A stretch of 64,000 nt of DNA, from NCBI GenBank assembly GCA_037176845.1, contig JAYKXP010000157.1:1-64000 (forward strand), in the 5' to 3' direction. Source of the DNA: Paramarasmius palmivorus. Lineage: Eukaryota; Basidiomycota; Agaricomycetes; Agaricales; Marasmiaceae. A program made the position numbers and the translations under genes. Every line of letters starts with the position of its first letter. Within the stretch, counting starts at the first letter, position 1. Shown in pieces: positions 1 to 11,124 of the stretch. The notes below the pieces were generated by a model. It was not told the DNA's origin. It was given only the letters and a program-made list of their open reading frames with translations, and did no database searches.

Positions 1-28
1 TACGCGATTTATATTTTGGACCATATCA
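1..28 (+). repeat. Left member of a 28-bp perfect inverted repeat
   Basis: Bases 1-28 are the exact reverse complement of 16905-16932, which lies just upstream of the Plavaka-1 transposase gene. The match starts at the very first base of the window, so it may extend further left. The simplest reading is a pair of terminal inverted repeats bounding the Plavaka-1 element and everything nested in it. The outer end and any target duplication on this side lie outside the window. Confidence 0.5.
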
Positions 29-787
29 TCGGCCTAACACGTTTTTGAAACGGGGCCTGAGCATCTTGACGGCAATCATAAAGGCAGTGTCAACCAGTTA
101 AAGCTGAAATGCTACTTTCCCGTTGAACGCTACTTCACCTATATGTTTGGTTCGGGCGTTTGCAGGTATCTATTGTTCTCTCATTGAAAGTTGAGGAAAG
201 CTTCTCGTTTTACAGGTTTAAAGGCCTGGAAATTTTCATTGGTCGAGTGGCGTGTGACAAATGTCAGAATTACCTTCAACGTAATTCGGACCCCGGGCAG
301 TAAGCACTTTGACTCAATCCTGGTGAGTTCCTCGACCTCTCCCTCGTGAACGCCTCTTACGCTCTACTTCATAGCTCATCCGCGAGTGCATTGAATTGTT
401 ACTTGATTCTTCGCCGACTTCTCGCATTGAATTCCTGTTGAGCTTTGCTCTTAGCACGCTTACAAGCTCCTGCAACATGCACCCTCGGAACAGACGCGGT
501 TCCTTTTCTCTAGAGATTGAAGACTTTCGTATAACAGGTGCGTTTTCCTTTTGAATAATTCTAGGTTACTTTCCTTTCCCTTCCCCCAGCTCTTCTTTGC
601 GATGGACGAGGTCATTTTTTCCCGCAGAGTGTCAGTGCCGTTCTATTCTCTCGCTTTTTATGTTCGATGCAGAGATTGAGTTTTAGTCTTCCTCTAGGTC
701 CCTCAATGCTCCTCAGCTGCTCTATGAGCAAGAACCGATGGCCACACTTCAGTTCAAGCTTTGCTCAGCTCGCAATTTTCACACCGC
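1..787. other. Non-repetitive flank with one possible 5' exon
   Basis: This stretch left of the Gypsy 5' LTR is GC-richer than the following DNA and I find no other copy of it in the window, apart from bases 1-28. A short plus-strand frame starts with ATG at 477 and reaches a plausible GT donor at 538 (about 20 codons, MHPRNRRGSF...). Candidate acceptors lie near 570-592. The LTR insertion at 788 would have cut any gene starting here. I cannot assign a product. It could equally be the left interior of the Plavaka-type element whose ends may be 1-28 and 16905-16932. Confidence 0.3.
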
Positions 788-2589
788 TGTGAGGGTACCA
801 GAACGAAATCGCTGAAAAACAGTCATTTTGACACTAATTGTTGTGTTCAGAATCGCACTAGTACATCGTACTAAGTACTATATGGACTTGGTAGTACTAC
901 TAGGAACCTAGTAGTGCGCATATGACGAAGAATAAGATAGGTATGCGCTGCGTAGTGAATACTAGCTACGCACGCATAGACGTTGATGTCGTCGTTAGCC
1001 CTATATGATTGCGCTAGGATACGCGTCGAAACCTGTAGACCGTATCTATACTCTATTACCAGGCTGGAACCTTACGAGGACATGCTACTGTACATGGTAG
1101 ACTTCCTAGTAGGTCATATGGCTATACTATACTTGCGCTATGGGACATATGAGATGGGATAGTGAATGAGGACCAACTACCACAGCGTAGAAGGACCCTA
1201 GGGGACAAATCAGAGCTATATACCAAATACGGTAGAAGCTGGAGGTGTGAGTCACCTTTGAGAGCAGAGTTACCAGGATTAGAAATGTCCGAGTAACCGG
1301 GCCATCGATACGAGGACCATATGGAGGCTTAACAGCTTTCCATATCGATCGGAATATCCCTCGAGCTTCGAGTTGGGATTCCTACTGCTAGTACAGACAC
1401 TAGTGAGGGACATATAGTCCTATAATGAGGAAACAGATAGGATTCTTGCCAGGACTGTCCTAGGACATAGAAAATATAATATAGAACTACCAGGGCATAG
1501 AGCCTACCTTCCTCGGATATGAATCCGAAGCGTTTCGGTCGAGATCGGACTCCTAGCAAGTTCCGAGCGGAATAACTATGTCCTAGCACCGATATCCGAA
1601 ACGCACCATGCGGAACAGCGCCTCCGCGCGCCACTTCCTAGCAACCCAAAAGTAATATGACTCGCAGTCCTGCAAAATAATGTCGAATTCTGACCAATAT
1701 ATATCCAAACCTTCCTTTTCTGGTAGATACTTACTTCATATGGACAGAATCCTCTCCTCGTTCTCATTTCTTGCATAGTTACTATTACTTTATCGTGCCC
1801 ACTTTCACTTATATGTAAAATATGTACGCTCGCGGGTATATAAGCAGCAGGGTTTCCCCTAGGAAGCTCCCAAGCAATTACCCCGCTATATACGTAGCCC
1901 TAGAGCTCAATAGCAAAGTTTTTGACTTCTATCGTTGACCATAGAGGCGACGTGTGCTTAGAACAATAACTTAGAAAATAAAACCTTGAAAAGCCCTTCT
2001 CTATATTGAACTAGAGTCGTGAAATTAGAACTTTGAGATACCCATAGGACAGAGCTAGCGCGTCTAGTCTCTTGCATAGGATTGATTGTTTCTGGACTAG
2101 TGTGGAGCCCCACTAGATCCCTCTTTTCACTTGGTGTGGAGCCCCACCAGTGTCGTTAAAGCTTAGTGTGGAGCCCCACTAGCTTATAGGTGGCCTGATT
2201 GTCGTGCTAGTTCGACTAGTGTAATCAGTGCCTTTGGTTGTCGTGCTAGTTTGACTAGTGTAACCATAAGCCTTCATAGGAACAATAGGTCTTTACCCTT
2301 GTTGGGTTCGATAGGTTATTTTGCGTCATAGGAACGTATAGGAATAGTTATAGATAGGTTTATAGGTTGGCTCGCGTTGTCTTGATCATATCGAGACTAT
2401 ATTATCATATTACATTGTTTCATTCATCGCTCGTACACTTCCCTTGTGTCCTAGTGATTTGTAGACGTTCAACTAGTGTGCTAGTTGATTTCTTGTGTCG
2501 ATTGTACGGATCCTTTGACAACGTCGAACCCCGCTCGCACAACTTGGCATATTATTTCGCTCGTTCACAAGCGTTTTATAAGCCTCACA
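788..2589 (+). repeat. 5' LTR of a Gypsy (Ty3-type) element
   Basis: The 1802-bp repeat opens with TGTGAGG and closes with CCTCACA, a 7-bp terminal inverted repeat with TG...CA ends. Two further copies lie at 9259-11024 and 31251-33454. A primer-binding site follows at once at 2592 and the gag frame lies downstream, so this is the 5' LTR. A TATA-like GTATATAAG at about 1837 is the probable promoter. Near 2095-2182 are three tandem units of TGTGGAGCCCCAC, each able to form a short hairpin, and the following ~30-bp unit is present twice here but once in the other two LTRs. The five bases before 788 (ACCGC) have no partner, because no matching 3' LTR exists in the window. Confidence 0.9.
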
Positions 2590-2591
2590 TT

Positions 2592-2608
2592 TGGAGCCCA
2601 CCGCGAGG
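2592..2608 (+). promoter_or_regulatory. Primer-binding site of the Gypsy element
   Basis: TGGAGCCCACCGCGAGG starts two bases after the LTR end, the normal place for a tRNA primer site. It resembles the TGGCGCCCACCG-type primer sites of basidiomycete Gypsy elements. I did not match it to a specific tRNA. Confidence 0.6.
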
Positions 2609-3162
2609 GGTGGTTCTAGATAACAAGAAATCTTACTAGCGCTCCGAGCGAGCTCTACATTTATTAGTACACATTTTGCTTCATAGGCTATATAGCCCAC
2701 GCTTTCATATACTTCCTGAATTAGGCCGTAAACCTAGTTCAACCCAAAAGAGACTATCTCTAGGACGAAGACAAGATTCCACAAGAATCGAAGCCTCGTA
2801 CTACTAGAAACTCTCAACAAGCCGGGGAACGCATTCTAGATTTTCCACCTAGACCCCGCAAAGCTAGAACAGTAGGAGCAGTACCTACACCCCCTAGAAA
2901 TCTGGATAGTGACGACGAGTTCCATACTCCGTTACCACTAGACGACCTTCTTGAAGTCACTAGACTACGCGCGTCGGTAGCAGCCTACGAGGAGCTCCGC
3001 GAGCAGCAAGAAGAACACTTAGAATTTACCACAAACTTGAGAGTAGCTCTCACAAAACTCGCTCGCGAGTTACAGAAAAAGAAGACTCCTCGGAATCCTT
3101 TTTCGCACAAATCCATTAGAACAAGAATCTATAGAGAAAAACCTGCTATTCCTCGTACAAAG

Positions 3163-4662
3163 ATGGCTGATGCACCTACTTTGCGAGAATCATGGCGAGA
3201 CCTCTCCGAGGACGGCGTAAATCAGATTAAAGCTGACAAGCTGAGTAAAGTAAAGCGACCTGCGAGCTTGCTCGAAGGTAGCCGCGCGGAAAAGTTTGAA
3301 CAGTGGGAGGAAGACCTGGATCTGATGTTCCTCGAAGGTGGTGTTACCCTAGATGAAGCGAAGATATACATAGCTATCAGACAGATGGAATATGACTTGA
3401 GGAAGACCTGTGTGGGCTGGGATAGCTCGCGCGGAGACTCATATGAAAAGTTCATTGAGGACGTCAAAGAAGAGATTGGCTTTAAGGAAGGACGAGGATC
3501 GACTACAACGTTGGACCGTCTAGTAAAAAGACACCAGAGCATAGGGCTGCAAGTCAGCGAGGACGTGCTCAGGACATATAACCGTGTGTTTCGCTATGAA
3601 GCGAGTAAGCTCACAGCAGCACCCGCGTTAGTCTCAAATACATTCCTAGTAGCTAGATACCTCGAGGCGTTTGAAGAAGACTTTATCCGAGAGATCGTTA
3701 ATATGCTGCAACGCATACAGAGCGACAAGCTTTCCCTAGGGAAAGGCAAAGAAAAGAAGAAAGACGATCAGGATAGGCGATTAGAGGATCCATATACCCT
3801 AGATGAAGTAATGGAAGTTGCTTTAAACATTGCTACGAGCAGACTAGGAGATATATATACGAGGATCAATGCCTCTAGACGTACGAGGGATAGGCACGAC
3901 GAGTTAGAACCGCGCGTGTCATCTAAGCACGTCAAAACTGTTACTATAAAACAGGAACCTGAAGTCGATGAAATTTCTCACAAGATGTCTGTATCTGTGG
4001 ATAAGCATGAGACTGAGATTCGCGATTTAAAAGATCTCGTTCGTTCTATGACGAACTCGATTGCTGAGACGCAGAAAAAGCAAGAAGCTTGGATGTCTAT
4101 GGTTGTGAATGGGCAGATGCCACCAGGAGTGATGCGAGCGCCGACTTTTGCACAGAGCAGAGGTCCTAGTTCAAGTCAGCAGCTCTATAATCCTTCCGCG
4201 GGACGACCTGGGACTCCTATGATAGGAAATGCGGCACGAGGAGTGCAGCCACCCCACAACAACTGTTTCATGTGTGGTCAAAGCGACCATTTCACGAGGA
4301 GTTGTAAGGTCTACCATAAGATGCGAGAACTAGGGTGGATAGTCGATGGTCCCGATGGCCGAGGCATCCTGCGAGATGGTTTGAAAATGCCATTCATACC
4401 GCCTGGTTCGAATAAAACTAGAAAGGACTTGATCGAAGAGTTAGCCAAGCAGCGAGGATGGCCTGGTAGTGATAGCTATCACCCAGACAGCTATATGTTT
4501 GCGCTAGAAGAAGATGATATGGGACAAAGGTTCCAAGAATTAGCTATGGAGGACGAAGACATCGGGGAACAAGAGGAGAAGGAGGAACACCTTCTGACAC
4601 TCTTGCTAGATCGTCAACAGCGTCGCTCGGGAAGAGGCAACCCGCAAGGGTCAAAAAACTAG
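3163..4662 (+). CDS. gag: Gypsy Gag polyprotein segment
   Basis: Structural protein of the retrotransposon particle. The frame is open from about 2764, but the first in-frame ATG is 3163, giving 499 residues; the upstream open part (PRPRKARTVGAVPTPPRN...) reads like Gag, so the original start was probably further 5' and is lost. Residues ~20-190 are the helical capsid-like region of basidiomycete Gypsy Gags (WEEDLDLMF, TYNRVFRYE, YLEAFEEDF). A single zinc knuckle CFMCGQSDHFTRSC (CX2CX4HX4C) sits at residues 368-381. The frame ends at TAG 4660-4662. The continuing pol-side frame, offset by -1, is already readable just upstream as RQPARVKKLEAPRMGPT, so the gag-pol junction is a -1 shift or an indel near 4630. 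Confidence 0.85.
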   Translation: MADAPTLRESWRDLSEDGVNQIKADKLSKVKRPASLLEGSRAEKFEQWEEDLDLMFLEGGVTLDEAKIYIAIRQMEYDLRKTCVGWDSSRGDSYEKFIEDVKEEIGFKEGRGSTTTLDRLVKRHQSIGLQVSEDVLRTYNRVFRYEASKLTAAPALVSNTFLVARYLEAFEEDFIREIVNMLQRIQSDKLSLGKGKEKKKDDQDRRLEDPYTLDEVMEVALNIATSRLGDIYTRINASRRTRDRHDELEPRVSSKHVKTVTIKQEPEVDEISHKMSVSVDKHETEIRDLKDLVRSMTNSIAETQKKQEAWMSMVVNGQMPPGVMRAPTFAQSRGPSSSQQLYNPSAGRPGTPMIGNAARGVQPPHNNCFMCGQSDHFTRSCKVYHKMRELGWIVDGPDGRGILRDGLKMPFIPPGSNKTRKDLIEELAKQRGWPGSDSYHPDSYMFALEEDDMGQRFQELAMEDEDIGEQEEKEEHLLTLLLDRQQRRSGRGNPQGSKN

Positions 4663-4673
4663 AAGCTCCAAGG

Positions 4674-5508
4674 ATGGGGCCAACGTCTAGAGTGCCACAA
4701 CCTGTACCGGCCCCTGAGGATAAATCTAGATCTAGAAAACTGCGATCGGTAGTGGTAGAGATACCAACGCCTCCGCGGAGAAATATACCCAAGTCTGTTC
4801 CTGTTTCTGATTCCTCGTCATCTTCTTCTGTTTCTCTTCCTTCAAATATACCTACTAGTAAAGAAAACAAGACCCCTCGGGTCGAATTAAAAGATCTAGG
4901 CGATAAGGAGTCTGACGATGAGTTCTCAGACGATGAGGATGTAGATCCTAGGATGTCAAAACCGTCCTCGGAGAAACGACCATTCGACGAGGTGCTTCCT
5001 ATCGTTAGACCACCTGTTCCTAGTGAACATATTAAGGCCCGTAGCGATATGGTGCCTACTAAAAATATCACTCCCGATATGGCGAAAGAGGACTTGCTAA
5101 AGCATAAAGCAGTCAGCTGAGGAGTGCCTGTTGTTGCCGATGATCTGAAATCAAGGACATCACCAAGTATGCTAGGGAATAAGCAAGTATGCTTTAAAGG
5201 CACAGACAAGGATGTAGCTACTGATCTATGTTGCTCGGAGGTCTCTTTGTCTATTGAAGAAGTTGCTGCTATTTCTCCTAGCGTTGGAAAAATATTGATA
5301 AGAAAACTGCATAATTGCCAGGTGTCAGGAAAGCCTGCCAAAACATTCTTTAGTGAGTTATCGTCATATAGATGTTCCTCGGAACCTCTAGAATATAAAC
5401 CTGTTCTCTCGGAGCATGCCTTGGTCATAGATGTCAAGGATATTGCACTAGAGGAGGTATTCAAAGTAGTGACTGAGCCGAGGGGAAAATTACCTGAAGG
5501 TGCCATTA
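4674..5508 (+). pseudogene. Gypsy gag-pol linker, N-terminal pol
   Basis: This continues the Gypsy polyprotein in the frame -1 to Gag: Pro/Ser/acidic linker (IPTPPRRNIPKS, SDSSSSSSVS) and then a pre-protease region ending EPRGKLPEGAI. A TGA at 5118-5120 interrupts the frame. The coding sequence is then cut at 5508 by insertion of E1 copy A. Excising the insertion with one TA joins ...EGAI directly to TVVQRDPVETY at 7165 in the same frame, which proves these are two parts of one coding region. Confidence 0.8.
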
Positions 5509-7164
5509 ATACCACTTAGTTTCGGTGAAATCACCTAATACTATGACTGCTCTCAGTGTACAAAAGCACTCTACTGTGGCGTAGTTGTGCAAGTGTGGTT
5601 CGGCATGATCAGAGTTGCCGCGCTTAGAGATATCTACTCAAGCTTGGTCTCAAGAGGGGTAAAATCACTTCTATTCGTCGAAGTTCTAGGAAAGTACATC
5701 TGTATAGATGCGTAGTAGGGTCATCCTTGCTTCTATAAGCTAGGAAATAAGGCACCAAGGGCTATATGAAGCTGATCTTGGTTCAATCTAAACTGCCTCG
5801 AGTGATCTGACTCTCTCTAAGGTAAAACTACAGCACAACTGCTGGAAAACAGCCACCAAAACTGTCTTCTATAAAGCACACAAGCAAGGAAGCTCAATTA
5901 CCAAAACTGAGGCCTTCTCTACAATGCTAAAGTGTAACCCAACTGGTTAAAACACTTCCAGAACGCCACCAAGATGAACTAGTATAAAGTTTCACTAATA
6001 GGAGAAGTGTAGAGCAATACACAAAGCCAACAACTTGGTCTTTATCACGACCTCTCAAGTTCTTGTCTGCAGTAAGATCTCAACTAGTCTTCTCAATAAG
6101 GCTAGGGCCTGACTTGGGTAGAGTTCTGATCGGACAATAGCAATCTATTCGTATGATAACCACATACAACATGTAACGTGCAAGTGGGGGGCAGAATCCT
6201 CTGCAGTCCCTGTACATTTGGTGTCCTTTTTATACTGTCCAAGGTGAATAAACTAAATAATAGGTAATCTGAGTCAGAATAACTGCAGAACAAGATGGAA
6301 AAGAGATGAAACAGAGTTGGGAGAGAGATACAACGAGAAAATATACATATCAGGGAAATCTATAGGTCACAACGTCCATATATGGCGCAAATAGCGTGAC
6401 GAGCGAGTGGTAACACTCTGTTTTAAGGTACAGGAGTTGAATCCTGGCCGACGGATAGGCATTTAGCCTTTATAAAATTTTCTTTTCCATGCGCCAAGCG
6501 CTTTTCCACCAATCAGAGGCCTGGCAGGGTCCTCCTGAGCTCCTCATTGCTCAACACCGTTCCTCCACATAACGCCACCTCTAAATTTTCTTATCCACTC
6601 CATGTGGACGTGTTCCAATAAGGTATATCAGAGGGAACCCGCTTCCACCACCGTAACAACGGTTTGAACAGCTTTGCCTCTGCTCTGATCAATAGGTTCA
6701 ACTTCAGCCAACAGGTCTCTAGACCCTTGCCGTATCCGGCATCGGTGATTTCCAATCAGTTTCCCCCTCTGCCACCAGTCCCGAGTGATGCCCGAGCCAG
6801 TATAACTCTCTGGGGTGTACAAAGGGGTAAATTAACTTGTAAGAATCCCTTTGGTGCGTCCGGTAGGTGATCTAGGCATAGTCCGTAGTGAATTCACTTA
6901 AGGACCTTCTCCCTACAGTTTTCAGGAGGTGATTGTACCTCGACAACCACTGGTAGAAGTAATAGTGGTGGCCAGATACCCATGTGGGGCGTACCGTGTA
7001 CCAGGATCCACTAATATAACCACCTAAAACACCTTCCGTCCAATGACTAGCTATTCAGGGCTCATACTAGTCCTTCTATAACCATTATGTGTTTATGCAA
7101 CAATGATAAAGTGCAAAACTAGCGTATTTGCGTTCGAAAAAAGAAGTGATTAAAGTCAGGTGTA
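5507..7164 (+). mobile_element. E1 element, copy A (5509-7162) with TA target duplication
   Basis: A 1654-bp insertion in Gypsy pol with TA at 5507-5508 and 7163-7164. Ends are ATACCACTTAGTTTC on the left and AAAGTCAGGTG on the right. Removing the element plus one TA restores the Gypsy frame, so the boundaries are firm. At least seven other full or partial copies lie in the window (B, C, D, F, G, H, I below). No transposase frame is present, so it is probably non-autonomous. TA target sites suit the Tc1/mariner/pogo group, but the two ends share only a weak repeat (pattern CNNCTNANTTT). Palindromic GTGAWTTCAC-type motifs recur near both ends (5527, 6890). Confidence 0.85.
6392..6444 (+). other. 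tRNA-like A-box/B-box segment inside E1 copy A
   Basis: GAGCGAGTGGTAACACTC (6401-6418) resembles a tRNA D-arm with RNA polymerase III A box. CAGGAGTTGAATCCTG (6431-6446) resembles a T-arm with B box. The spacing is close to that of a tRNA. The B-box half is kept in copies B and C, while the A-box half is not. It is not a functional tRNA as it stands. It may be a tRNA or SINE relic taken into the element family. Confidence 0.3.
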
Positions 7165-7676
7165 TCACCGTCGTACAGAGGGATCCAGTTGAGACATATC
7201 AACAGGATGTGCCTGAGGGCGAGCAAAAAGACATTATTATAGTGGCTAGTAATTCTGATAACCTCCGAGTTGTCTTCCCTAAAATCAATGGGTCAAATGA
7301 GGAAGTAGAAAACGTCAAGGACTGTGGCTCGCAGATTGTAGTTATGTCAACACTAGTAGCAGTTGGTTTGGGAGTAAGCTGGGATCCTACGGTTACCTTG
7401 CATATGCAGAGTGCTAATGGACAGCTGAAATCAACCAAAGGCATCGCTCAGAATGTACCGTTCGAGTTTGGAGACATTACTGTGTTTTTGCAAGTTCATA
7501 TAGTTGATGATCCTCTGTTCCAAGTCCTCCTAGGATGACTGTTTGATGTGTTAACCTCTTCTGTGATCGAGAACTTCTCCAATGGTGAACAGTTCATCAC
7601 CGTTACTTGTCCTAATTCTGGGAGAAAGTGTACTATAGGTACCTATCCTAGGGGCATGGGAAAGAAGATCCGCTAA
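7165..7676 (+). pseudogene. Gypsy aspartic protease (retropepsin) domain
   Basis: Polyprotein-processing protease of the interrupted Gypsy element. The motif DCGSQIVVMS at 7320-7349 stands where retropepsins have D-[ST/P]-G; the Cys may be a missense change. Downstream, LHMQSANGQLKSTKGIAQNVPFEFGDITVFLQVHIVDDPLFQVLLG matches the pattern of basidiomycete Gypsy proteases, and the next residues should be GRPFDVL. Instead TGA stands at 7536-7538, after which the frame continues LFDVLTSSVIENFSNG...PRGMGKKIR. Reading stops at TAA 7674 beside E1 copy B. Reverse transcriptase and integrase are missing from the element. Confidence 0.8.
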
Positions 7677-10600
7677 TATGTCTGACTTTTAAACCTTACT
7701 TTTCAATTGCATTATTGCACCTTTATCACTTTAATATTCATGAATTATGGCTATAGAAGGACTAGTATGAGCCCTGAATAGCTAGTCAAAGTCAGGATAG
7801 TCACTACTGAGGTGATATTAGTAGAGAATGGTTACATGGTATGCCACACATGGGTATCTGGCCACTACTAGTAGTTGTATCAGCAGTCTAGTAATGACAA
7901 CTGCCTCCTGAAACCTGTAGGGAGCAAGTACAGAGGTGATTTCACCTTGTATGACACCTTAATAACTTCCTAGACCTTATATCCAAGGGACTCTTTTATT
8001 TTGGATAGTGATTTCACTTCGTTTTGACCACCAGTGGGCTGCAAGGGTTCAGGAGACAAATCAGGATGATGCACAGAACGGCAAAGTCGGTCCAAATGGT
8101 CCAATAAAGCTGTGCAGGTTCAGACCAAGTCTAGACTCATGGATAAAAGTTATTCCTATGATCAGGAAAAGCTGTACAACAATGGCAACACCTGAATTTC
8201 AAATAAATGGAAGCAGATATGTCAGATATACCATTTATAGAGTGTTCCAACCGATTTGGGACACTGAAATAACCTATCTAAGCCAAGGTTTTGGCTGACT
8301 GAGCACTAAGAGAGTGCTATCACTTTGGAAATGTGTCCTATTGGTGGATAGATACCTTGGCACATGAAGAGGAAATTTTCTACAAGGCTAAATGATGGCC
8401 CACAGGCACAGGATTCAACTCCTGGGCCTAAATATAGAATATGATATTTATTGTCACACTCAAAACGACTTATATGGACGTTGTGACCTCTAGATTTCCC
8501 TGATATGTCTATTTCTTTGTCTTATCTCTCTCTCCGTCTCTTTTCCATTGTGTTCCATCCATTTTCTGAGTTATATTACCTATTATTCCAGTGATTTCAC
8601 CTTGTACAGTATAAAACCGAGCCAGTTTTGTAGAGGGAAGGCAGGTTTCTGTCCCCCATATCAATGCTAGAGTGTTGTATGTGGTTATCGCACCAATAGA
8701 TTGCTGTTGTCAATCAGAATCCTACTCAGGTCAGGCCCTAGCCTTATTGAGAAGACTAGTTGAGGTCACATTGCAGACAAGAGCTTGAGTTTTGTGATAA
8801 AGACCAAGTTGTTGGCTTTGTGTATTGCTCTGCACTTCTATCACTTGGGGAACTTTGTACTAGATCATTTTAGTGATGTTCTAGAGGTGTTTTTACCATT
8901 GGGTAGCACTTTAGTATTGTAGAGAAGGCCTCAGTGTTGGTAGCTGAGCTTCCTTGCTTGCATACTTTACAGAAGACAGTTTTGGTGGCTGTTCTTCCAG
9001 CAGTTGTGCTGTAGTTTCACTTTGGTAGAGTCATACAACTCAAGGCAGTGTAGACTGAGCCCAAGACCAGCTCCATATAGCCCTTGGAGCATATAAAACA
9101 CTTATAGAAGCACCCACATACCTGTACCGAACCTATATAAGGTGTACATTACTAGAACTTCAACGAACTGAAGTGATATTACCTGATCTCAAGTGAATTC
9201 ACCCCTCTTGATCCAACGCTTGAGTAGATATCTCTAAGCGCGGCAACTCTGACCACGCTGTGAGGGTACCAGAACGAAATCGCTGAAAAACAGTCATTTT
9301 GACACTAATTGTTGTGTTCAGAATCGCACTAGTACATCATACTAAGCACCATATGGACTTGGTATCACTGCTAGGAACCTAGTAGTGCGCATATGACGAG
9401 GAATAAGATAGGCATGCACTGCGTAGTGAATACTAGCTACGCGCGCATAAACGTTGATATCGTCGTTAGCCCTATATGATTGTGCTAGGATACGCGTCGA
9501 AACCTGTAGACCGTATCTATACTCTATTATCAGGCTGGGACCTTACGAGGACATGCTACTGTACATGGTAGACTTCCTAGTAGGTCATATGGCTACACTA
9601 TACTCGCGCTATGGGACATATGAGATGGGATAGTGAACGAGGACCAACTACCACAGCGTAAAAGGGCCCTAGGGGACGAATCAGAGCTATATACCAAATA
9701 CGGTAGAAGCTGGAGGTGCGAGTCACCTTTGAGAGCAGAGTTACCAGGATTAGAAATGTCCGAGTAACTGGGTCATCGATATGAGGACCATATGGGAGCT
9801 TAACAGCTTTCCATATCGATCGGAATATCCCTCGAGCTTTGAGTTGGGATTCCTACTGCTAGTACAGACACTAGTGGCGGGACATATAGTCCTCTAACAA
9901 GGAAACAGATAGGATTCTGTGCCAGGACTGTCCTAGGACATAGAAAATATAATATAGAACTACAAGGGCATAGAGCCTACCTTCCTCGGATACGAATCCG
10001 AAGCGTTTCGGTCGAGATCGGACTCCTAGCTAGTTCCAAGTGGAATAACTATGTCCTAGCACCGATATCCAAAACGTACCATGTGGAACAGCGCCTCCGT
10101 GTGCCACTTCTTAGCAACCAAAAAGTAATATTACTCGCAGTCCTGCAAAATAATGTCAAATTCCGACCAATATATATCCAAACCTTCCTTTTCTGGTAGA
10201 TACTTACTTCATATGGACAGAATCCTCTCCTCGTTCTCATTTCTTGCATAGTTACTCTTACTTTATCGTGTCCACTTTCACTTATATGTAAAATATGTAC
10301 GCTCGCGGGTATATAAGCAGCAGGGTTTCCCCTAGGAAGCTCCCAAGCAATTACCCCGCTATATATGTAGCCCTAGTGCACCAATAGCAAAGTTCTTGTC
10401 TTCTATCATTGACCATAGAGGCGACGTGTGCTTAGAAAATAACTTAGAAAATAAAACCTTGAAAAGCCCTTCTCTATATTGAACTAGAGTCGTGAAATTA
10501 GAACTTTGAGATACCCATAGGACAGAGCTAGTTCATCTAGACTCTTTGGATAGGATTGATTGTTTCTGGACTAGTGTGGAGCCCCACTAGATCCCTTTTC

Positions 10601-11124
10601 ACTTGGTGTGGAGCCCCACCAGTGATCGTTAAAGCTTAGTGTGGAGCCCCACTAGCTTATAGGTGGCCTGGTTGTCGTGCTAGTTCGACTAGTGTAACCA
10701 GTGCCTTTCATAGGAACAATAGGTCTTTACCCTCGTCGGGTTCGATAGGTTATTTTGCGTCATAGGAACGTATAGGCATAGTTATAGATAGGTTTATAGG
10801 TTGGCTCGCGTTGTCTTGATCATATCGAGGCTATATTATCATATTACATTGTTTCATTCATCGCTCGTACACTTCCCTTGTGTCCTAGTGATTTGTAGAC
10901 ATTCAACTAGTGTGCTAGTTGGTTTCTTGTGTCGATTGTACGGATCCTTTGACAACGTCGAACACCGCTCGCACAATTTGGCATATATATTTCGCTCGTT
11001 CACAAGCGTTTTATAAGCCTCACAACGCTGAACCACACTTGCACAACTACGCCACAGTAGAGTGCTTTTGTACACTGAAAGCAGTCATAGTAGTAGGTGA
11101 TTTCACTGAAACTAAGTGGTATTA
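7677..11124 (-). mobile_element. E1 element, copy B (7679-11122), inverted, carrying a solo LTR
   Basis: Same family as copy A but in the opposite direction, flanked by TA at 7677-7678 and 11123-11124. Without the solo LTR and its 4-bp duplication it is about 1.67 kb, matching copy A. Left end TGTCTGACTTT; right end ...GAAACTAAGTGGTAT, the complement of the ATACCACTTAG end. Excision with one TA again keeps the Gypsy frame (KKIR-stop-YCTRKES). Copies A and B flank the Gypsy protease fragment as inverted repeats. Confidence 0.85.
9259..11024 (+). repeat. Gypsy solo LTR inside E1 copy B
   Basis: The 1766-bp repeat has the TGTGAGG...CCTCACA ends of the 788 LTR and is flanked by the 4-bp duplication ACGC (9255-9258 and 11025-11028). 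The uninterrupted E1 sequence (GACCACGCTGAACC type) can be read across the junction and compared with 30745-30770, so the insertion is clean. It is therefore an independent solo LTR and not the 3' LTR of the Gypsy element at 788. It keeps the TATA-like GTATATAAG near 10310 and the three TGTGGAGCCCCAC hairpin units near 10575-10660. Confidence 0.88.

Noticed and set aside
788..11024. A complete Gypsy element with LTRs at 788-2589 and 9259-11024
   Set aside because: The second LTR has its own ACGC duplications and interrupts E1 copy B, so it is an independent solo LTR. No reverse transcriptase or integrase lies between the two.
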